A program made the translations under genes and the position numbers. Below the pieces are notes generated by a model, which was not told the origin of the DNA, searched no databases, and saw nothing but the letters and a program-made list of their open reading frames with translations. 64,000 bases of DNA from Chloroflexota bacterium (GTDB lineage Bacteria > Chloroflexota > Dehalococcoidia > Tepidiformales > Tepidiformaceae), in assembly GCA_016191435.1 (NCBI GenBank), contig JACPOQ010000043.1, positions 62,001 to 126,000 on the forward strand, in the 5' to 3' direction. Shown one piece after another: positions 60,660-64,000 of the stretch; positions within the stretch are counted from its first letter, which is position 1; every line of letters starts with the position of its first letter.

Positions 60660-62351
60660 CTAGGCGAGGGTGAGCGTGTTGAAGCTGTTCGTGTACGGGA
60701 TGCCCGCGATGCGCGTCCAGTCCTTGACCTTCTTGCCCACGGCCCAGAGCGAATCGACGTAGGGCGCCGGGATGTAGAGGAACTTGTCGTACGCGATCTT
60801 CATCCCCTTCGTCACGAGCTCGTCCTGCTTCTTGGAGTCGAACTCCTTCTCCAGTTCGCTGATCACGGCCTGGATTTCGGGGATGTTGTCCATCGTCGAA
60901 TACGGCGCGCCAGCTTTGAAGTAGGTCACGAGCAAGATGGCCCCGGAAGAGAAGTTAGGGAAGGAGATCGCGCCCAGCCCGCGCGGCGTGTGCTTCTGGA
61001 AGTCGGTGAAGTAGCTGCCGGATTCCTGGACCGCAATCTGCGTGTTCAGGCCGATGTCCTTCCAGAAACCCGAGTACGCCTGCATGATCTCGGGGATCAA
61101 GGGATACGACGACGAGGTGTAGGCGCCGAGCCGCATGCTTTGCCCCTCGGCGCCCGCCTCCTTCATCAGTGCCTTCGCGCGCGCCACGTCCTGCTTCGGC
61201 GCCTTGAAGATGTTCGCGTCATAGCCCGAAGAGTTCGGGAAGATGAGCACCTGTGGCGAGGGGCTCCCGAGCTTCAAGAGCGACTTCGCTACCTGGTCCT
61301 GGTTCACGGCGAGGATGAGCGCTTCCCTGAACCGCGGGTCGGCCTGCACCGACTTGGTGTTCGCATCCCACAGGTCCTGGAATCGCACGGTGAGCTGCGC
61401 TGTGTTCTTCGTGTCCACGATCTTGATGTTGGACTCGTTTTTCAGGGTGTCCGCCGCCGGCCCAATGATGCCTTCGATGATGTCCGCTTCGCCGGTCTTG
61501 ATCTGCGCGATGCGGGTCGTCTGCTCCGGCACCAGGTTGATGCGCACAGTCTTCACGCGCGGGACGCCCGCCGGGTTCCAGTAGTTCTCGTTCGCTTCCA
61601 TCTCGACGTACTGGCCAACCACGTTTTTCGTGATATGCCACGGCGCTGTGGCAACGGGCGAACTCTTGAACGTGTCCGCGCCGACTTTGTCGAAGTAAGC
61701 CTTCGAAGCGATCGGCCAACCGCGCGAGGCGCCAAGCACGCCAAACTCTTCCATCGCGAAAGGCACCGGCTGCGTGAACGAGACCACCACGGTCGACTCG
61801 TCCGGGTAGTCAATCTTTGCGACGCCCTTCTTCAGGCGCGCCGCCTGGCCGGCGAGGGGGTCGTTGTTCACGTACGAGTCGTACGACCATTTAATGTCCT
61901 CGATCGTCAGCGGGCTCCCGTCCGAAAACTTCACGCCCTTGCGGAGCTTGAAGCGGATGTTCTGCCCGTCGATCATCTCCATGCTTTCGGCCAGCCGCGG
62001 CTCGGACTTGCCGTCCATGCCAGTGTTGTAAAAGCCTTCGAACGCCTGTGAGTACAACACGAACGAACCGCCGCCCGTCTGGAAGAACGGGCTTGTGGAC
62101 TGCTCCATGAGGGTCGAGACCGCGACGTTGATCTGGCCCGCCGGCTTTGCCGCGGTCGTCACCTTCGTCGCCGAAGGCGTTGTCCCACTGGTCGTGGTCC
62201 CACCGCCGGGAGCCGCCGTCGCGGAGCTCTTGTCGTCATCGTCGCCGCACCCGACGAGCGCGGCCGCGCCGAGGCCGGCCACGCCCAATCCGGATGTGCG
62301 GAGCACGGCGCGGCGCCCGAACCGCCGGCGCGTCCAGTAGTTGTCAGTCAT
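60660..62351 (-). CDS. ABC transporter substrate-binding lipoprotein, peptide/nickel (DppA/OppA) family
   Basis: 563 residues. The signal combines twin arginines (RRRFGRRAVLRTSGLG) and a lipobox (AALVGCG), so a Tat-exported lipoprotein; a Thr/Ser/Ala linker follows. The body is SBP family 5: FKLRKGVKFSDGSPLTIEDI, PWHITKNVVGQYVEMEANEN, NPAGVPRVKTVRINLVPEQT. Ligand unknown (peptide, sugar or other). The ATPase gene is 251 bp upstream on the same strand, so the SBP gene may have its own promoter in that gap; nothing else is seen there. Confidence 0.93.
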   Translation of the reverse strand: MTDNYWTRRRFGRRAVLRTSGLGVAGLGAAALVGCGDDDDKSSATAAPGGGTTTSGTTPSATKVTTAAKPAGQINVAVSTLMEQSTSPFFQTGGGSFVLYSQAFEGFYNTGMDGKSEPRLAESMEMIDGQNIRFKLRKGVKFSDGSPLTIEDIKWSYDSYVNNDPLAGQAARLKKGVAKIDYPDESTVVVSFTQPVPFAMEEFGVLGASRGWPIASKAYFDKVGADTFKSSPVATAPWHITKNVVGQYVEMEANENYWNPAGVPRVKTVRINLVPEQTTRIAQIKTGEADIIEGIIGPAADTLKNESNIKIVDTKNTAQLTVRFQDLWDANTKSVQADPRFREALILAVNQDQVAKSLLKLGSPSPQVLIFPNSSGYDANIFKAPKQDVARAKALMKEAGAEGQSMRLGAYTSSSYPLIPEIMQAYSGFWKDIGLNTQIAVQESGSYFTDFQKHTPRGLGAISFPNFSSGAILLVTYFKAGAPYSTMDNIPEIQAVISELEKEFDSKKQDELVTKGMKIAYDKFLYIPAPYVDSLWAVGKKVKDWTRIAGIPYTNSFNTLTLA

Positions 62352-62602
62352 TCCTGTTACCCTCCAAAACGGTCGATCGTTCGTGGGCCGCGCCGAGGCG
62401 GCGGCGGCAGTGCTCGTGGAGTTGCGTCGCGGGCGCGGTGCAGCAGCTTACGCCCCTCCGCCAATCCCCGTGGGCGTCAGGCCGTCGCCACAGCCTCGTA
62501 GACACCTTATACGCAGCGCGTCTCCTATTGTCATCTCGCGAACCGCCGTGACGGCTGGTGCTCGCCAATTTTGGTACGGTCGATCCGCCTGGTGAGATCT
62601 CG

Positions 62603-63589
62603 CTAATCGGCCAGGTGGCACGCCACCAAATGGCCATCACCGCGCTCGCGGAGTGGTGGCCGCTCCTCGGCGCAATGGGCGACCGCGATCGGGCAGCGAG
62701 TACGGAAGCGGCATCCGCTGGGTGGGTCGATGGGGCTCGGGATCTCCCCGAAGATGGTGGCGTCGAGGTTGGGTCTGCGCGGGTCGGGCGGTAGGGATGC
62801 GGCGAGCAGCCCCTGTGTGTATGGATGCTTCGGCGCGTTGTAAATCGCCTGCACGGGCGCGTACTCCACCACCGCACCCAGGTACATCACCGCAATCTCG
62901 TCGCTCATGTGCCGGACGGCGGCCAGGTCGTGGGCGATGAACAGGTATGCTCCGCCTATCTGCTGCTGCAGGTCCTTCAGCAGGTTCAGGATCTGTGCGC
63001 GGATCGAGACGTCGAGTGCGGACACCGGCTCATCCAGCACTACCAGATCGGGCGAGAGCGAGATCGCCCGGGCGATCGCGATGCGCTGCCGTTGCCCGCC
63101 GCTGAACTCGTGGGGGTAGAGCCCCGCCGCCGCCTCGGGCAACCCCACCGACCGCAGGAGATCGTTCAAGCGCACACGGCTGAGGCCGCCACTTTCGCGG
63201 CCCATGTTCACGCGCACCGGTTCCAGCACGATCTGCGAAACGCGGTGGCGCGGGTTGAGCGAGCTATACGGGTCCTGAAAGACCGCCGCAACGCCGCGGT
63301 GGAAGCCCTTCCGCTCGGAGCGGCCCAGCTTCCAGACGTCCCGCCCGCCGAACAGGACTCGCCCTTCGGTTGGCGGCTCCATGCGAAGCACGAGCCGGCT
63401 CAGCGTCGTCTTGCCACAGCCGGATTCGCCGACGACGCCGACGGTCTTTCCCCGTGGGATGCTCAGGCTGACGTTGTCGACGGCCTTGAGCACGCCACCG
63501 CGCACGGGGTAGACCTTCGACACCGCCTCGATCGTTATCACGGCCGATGCCGGCGGCGTCGCCGGCCGCGTCCGATCCTGAATTGTCAC
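62603..63589 (-). CDS. ABC transporter ATP-binding protein, DppF/OppF type
   Basis: 328 residues, GTG start overlapping the stop of the upstream ATPase (GTGA). Walker A GESGCGKTTL, Q-loop VFQDPYSSLNPRHRV, signature FSGGQRQRIAIARA, Walker B DLVVLDEPVSALD, H-loop IAHDLAAV, and the C-terminal Cys-rich oligopeptide extension SGCRFRTRCPIAVAHCAE. It energises import of the ligand bound by the substrate-binding lipoprotein. Confidence 0.95.
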   Translation of the reverse strand: MTIQDRTRPATPPASAVITIEAVSKVYPVRGGVLKAVDNVSLSIPRGKTVGVVGESGCGKTTLSRLVLRMEPPTEGRVLFGGRDVWKLGRSERKGFHRGVAAVFQDPYSSLNPRHRVSQIVLEPVRVNMGRESGGLSRVRLNDLLRSVGLPEAAAGLYPHEFSGGQRQRIAIARAISLSPDLVVLDEPVSALDVSIRAQILNLLKDLQQQIGGAYLFIAHDLAAVRHMSDEIAVMYLGAVVEYAPVQAIYNAPKHPYTQGLLAASLPPDPRRPNLDATIFGEIPSPIDPPSGCRFRTRCPIAVAHCAEERPPLRERGDGHLVACHLAD

Positions 63590-64000
63590 GAAGCCACCCC
63601 CGGAGCGAGGCCGATGTGCTCGATGCCGTTCTCCTTCATCGCGGCCCAGCATGACACCGTGTGTTGCGACGACAGGGAGGCGACCGGGGGGTACTCGCCG
63701 CGGCAAATATCCATCACCTTCGGGCAGCGTGGAGCGAAGGGGCAGCCCGGCGAGAGGCGACGCACGTCCGGCGGTTGGCCTTCGATTGTGTAGAGCCGTC
63801 CTGTCGCGTCGCGCTCGCCTTCGACTGCCTTCATTAGCGCCTGCGTGTAGGGGTGCGAAGGCTTTTCGAACATCTCGACGATGGGCGCCTTCTCGACAAT
63901 CCGGCCCGCATACATCACCGCCACGACGTCGCACACGCGCGCGACCACCGCGAGGTCGTGGGTCACGACGATCATCCCGAGGTTCATCTCCTTCTGGACT
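63586..64000 (-). CDS. ABC transporter ATP-binding protein, DppD/OppD type (partial)
   Basis: Only the C-terminal 138 codons or so are inside the window; the gene continues past the right edge, where an internal ATG should not be mistaken for a start. The H-loop IVVTHDLAVVARVCD, VMYAGRIVEKAPIVEMFEKP, the HPYTQALMKAV segment and Cys-rich GCPFAPRCPKVMDICRGEYP tail identify the DppD-type subunit. It forms a heterodimer with the ATPase encoded next. The permease genes are probably beyond the edge. Confidence 0.93.
   Translation of the reverse strand, partial: VQKEMNLGMIVVTHDLAVVARVCDVVAVMYAGRIVEKAPIVEMFEKPSHPYTQALMKAVEGERDATGRLYTIEGQPPDVRRLSPGCPFAPRCPKVMDICRGEYPPVASLSSQHTVSCWAAMKENGIEHIGLAPGVAS

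Noticed and set aside
62352..62602. A gene between the ABC ATPase and substrate-binding lipoprotein
   Set aside because: Short frames only, no start site or motif; probably a promoter/leader region for the lipoprotein gene.

Overview
The window is high-GC bacterial chromosome with no tRNA, rRNA, CRISPR array or intact mobile element. The gene set suggests a heterotrophic Chloroflexota lineage, perhaps Dehalococcoidia/Tepidiforma-like: several luciferase-like (LLM) flavin oxidoreductases, CaiB/BaiF CoA-transferase, acyl-CoA dehydrogenase, DUF1800/DUF1501 pair, TPR-ATPase-cyclase fusion, bifunctional phosphoglucose/phosphomannose isomerase. This taxonomic call is inference from gene content only; no marker gene settles it.

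Layout. 1-10.9 kb: end of prfB, a secreted peptidase-MA protein, a biotinyl-domain protein, a tandem Uma2 fusion, hydrolases, a frameshifted LOG gene, acyl-CoA dehydrogenase, peroxiredoxin and oxidoreductases. 11.4-13.3 kb: an AT-richer patch with a small LuxR-type regulator, a secreted metzincin and a lipoprotein. 13.4-24.2 kb: a nuclease-like protein, an LLM oxidoreductase, a desaturase-like/cyclopropane-synthase pair, a 1344-residue degenerate kinase/ATPase/TPR/cyclase protein, a frameshifted amidohydrolase and another LLM enzyme. 24.2-25.7 kb: a second foreign-looking patch with an IS481-type remnant. 26-31 kb: DUF1800 (frameshifted)/DUF1501, apt, LLM enzyme, MarR regulator. 31.3-35.2 kb: a four-gene tellurium-resistance-like (ter) operon. 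35.3-42.1 kb: S-adenosylmethionine (SAM) recycling genes (mtnA, mtnP, PfkB kinase, GNAT, ahcY, metK), the last under an S-box-like riboswitch. 42.1-45.6 kb: sugar-phosphate operon. 45.7-51.2 kb: DEAD-box helicase, enoyl-CoA hydratase/RidA pair, MOSC protein, an active-site-lacking ketoacyl-synthase-like protein, metallo-beta-lactamase-fold protein. 51.4-64 kb: flavin reductase, small proteins, DinB protein, ThDP-dependent oxalyl-CoA decarboxylase-like enzyme, uvrB, CaiB/nitronate monooxygenase pair, and a peptide ABC transporter running off the right edge.

The most notable signals lie outside single genes. (1) Short tracts of 7-bp repeats start at or just after the stop codon of the last gene of about nine transcription units. 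(2) A dozen genes have a TANNNT box 6-7 nt before the start codon, the mark of leaderless mRNAs, while others have clear Shine-Dalgarno sequences. (3) The + strand is G-rich up to about 51.2 kb and C-rich after about 51.4 kb in the stretches counted, whatever the gene direction, as expected at a replication terminus or an inversion/assembly boundary. (4) Three genes are each broken by one extra G/C base, so sequencing error must be excluded before calling them pseudogenes.

Metabolically, MtnP/MtnA, AhcY, MetK, Apt and a PfkB kinase can recycle methylthioadenosine, S-adenosylhomocysteine and adenine. The nucleotidyltransferase, phosphohexomutase and isomerase interconvert hexose phosphates for glycan precursors. 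The acyl-CoA and flavin enzymes fit lipid or aromatic carbon catabolism.
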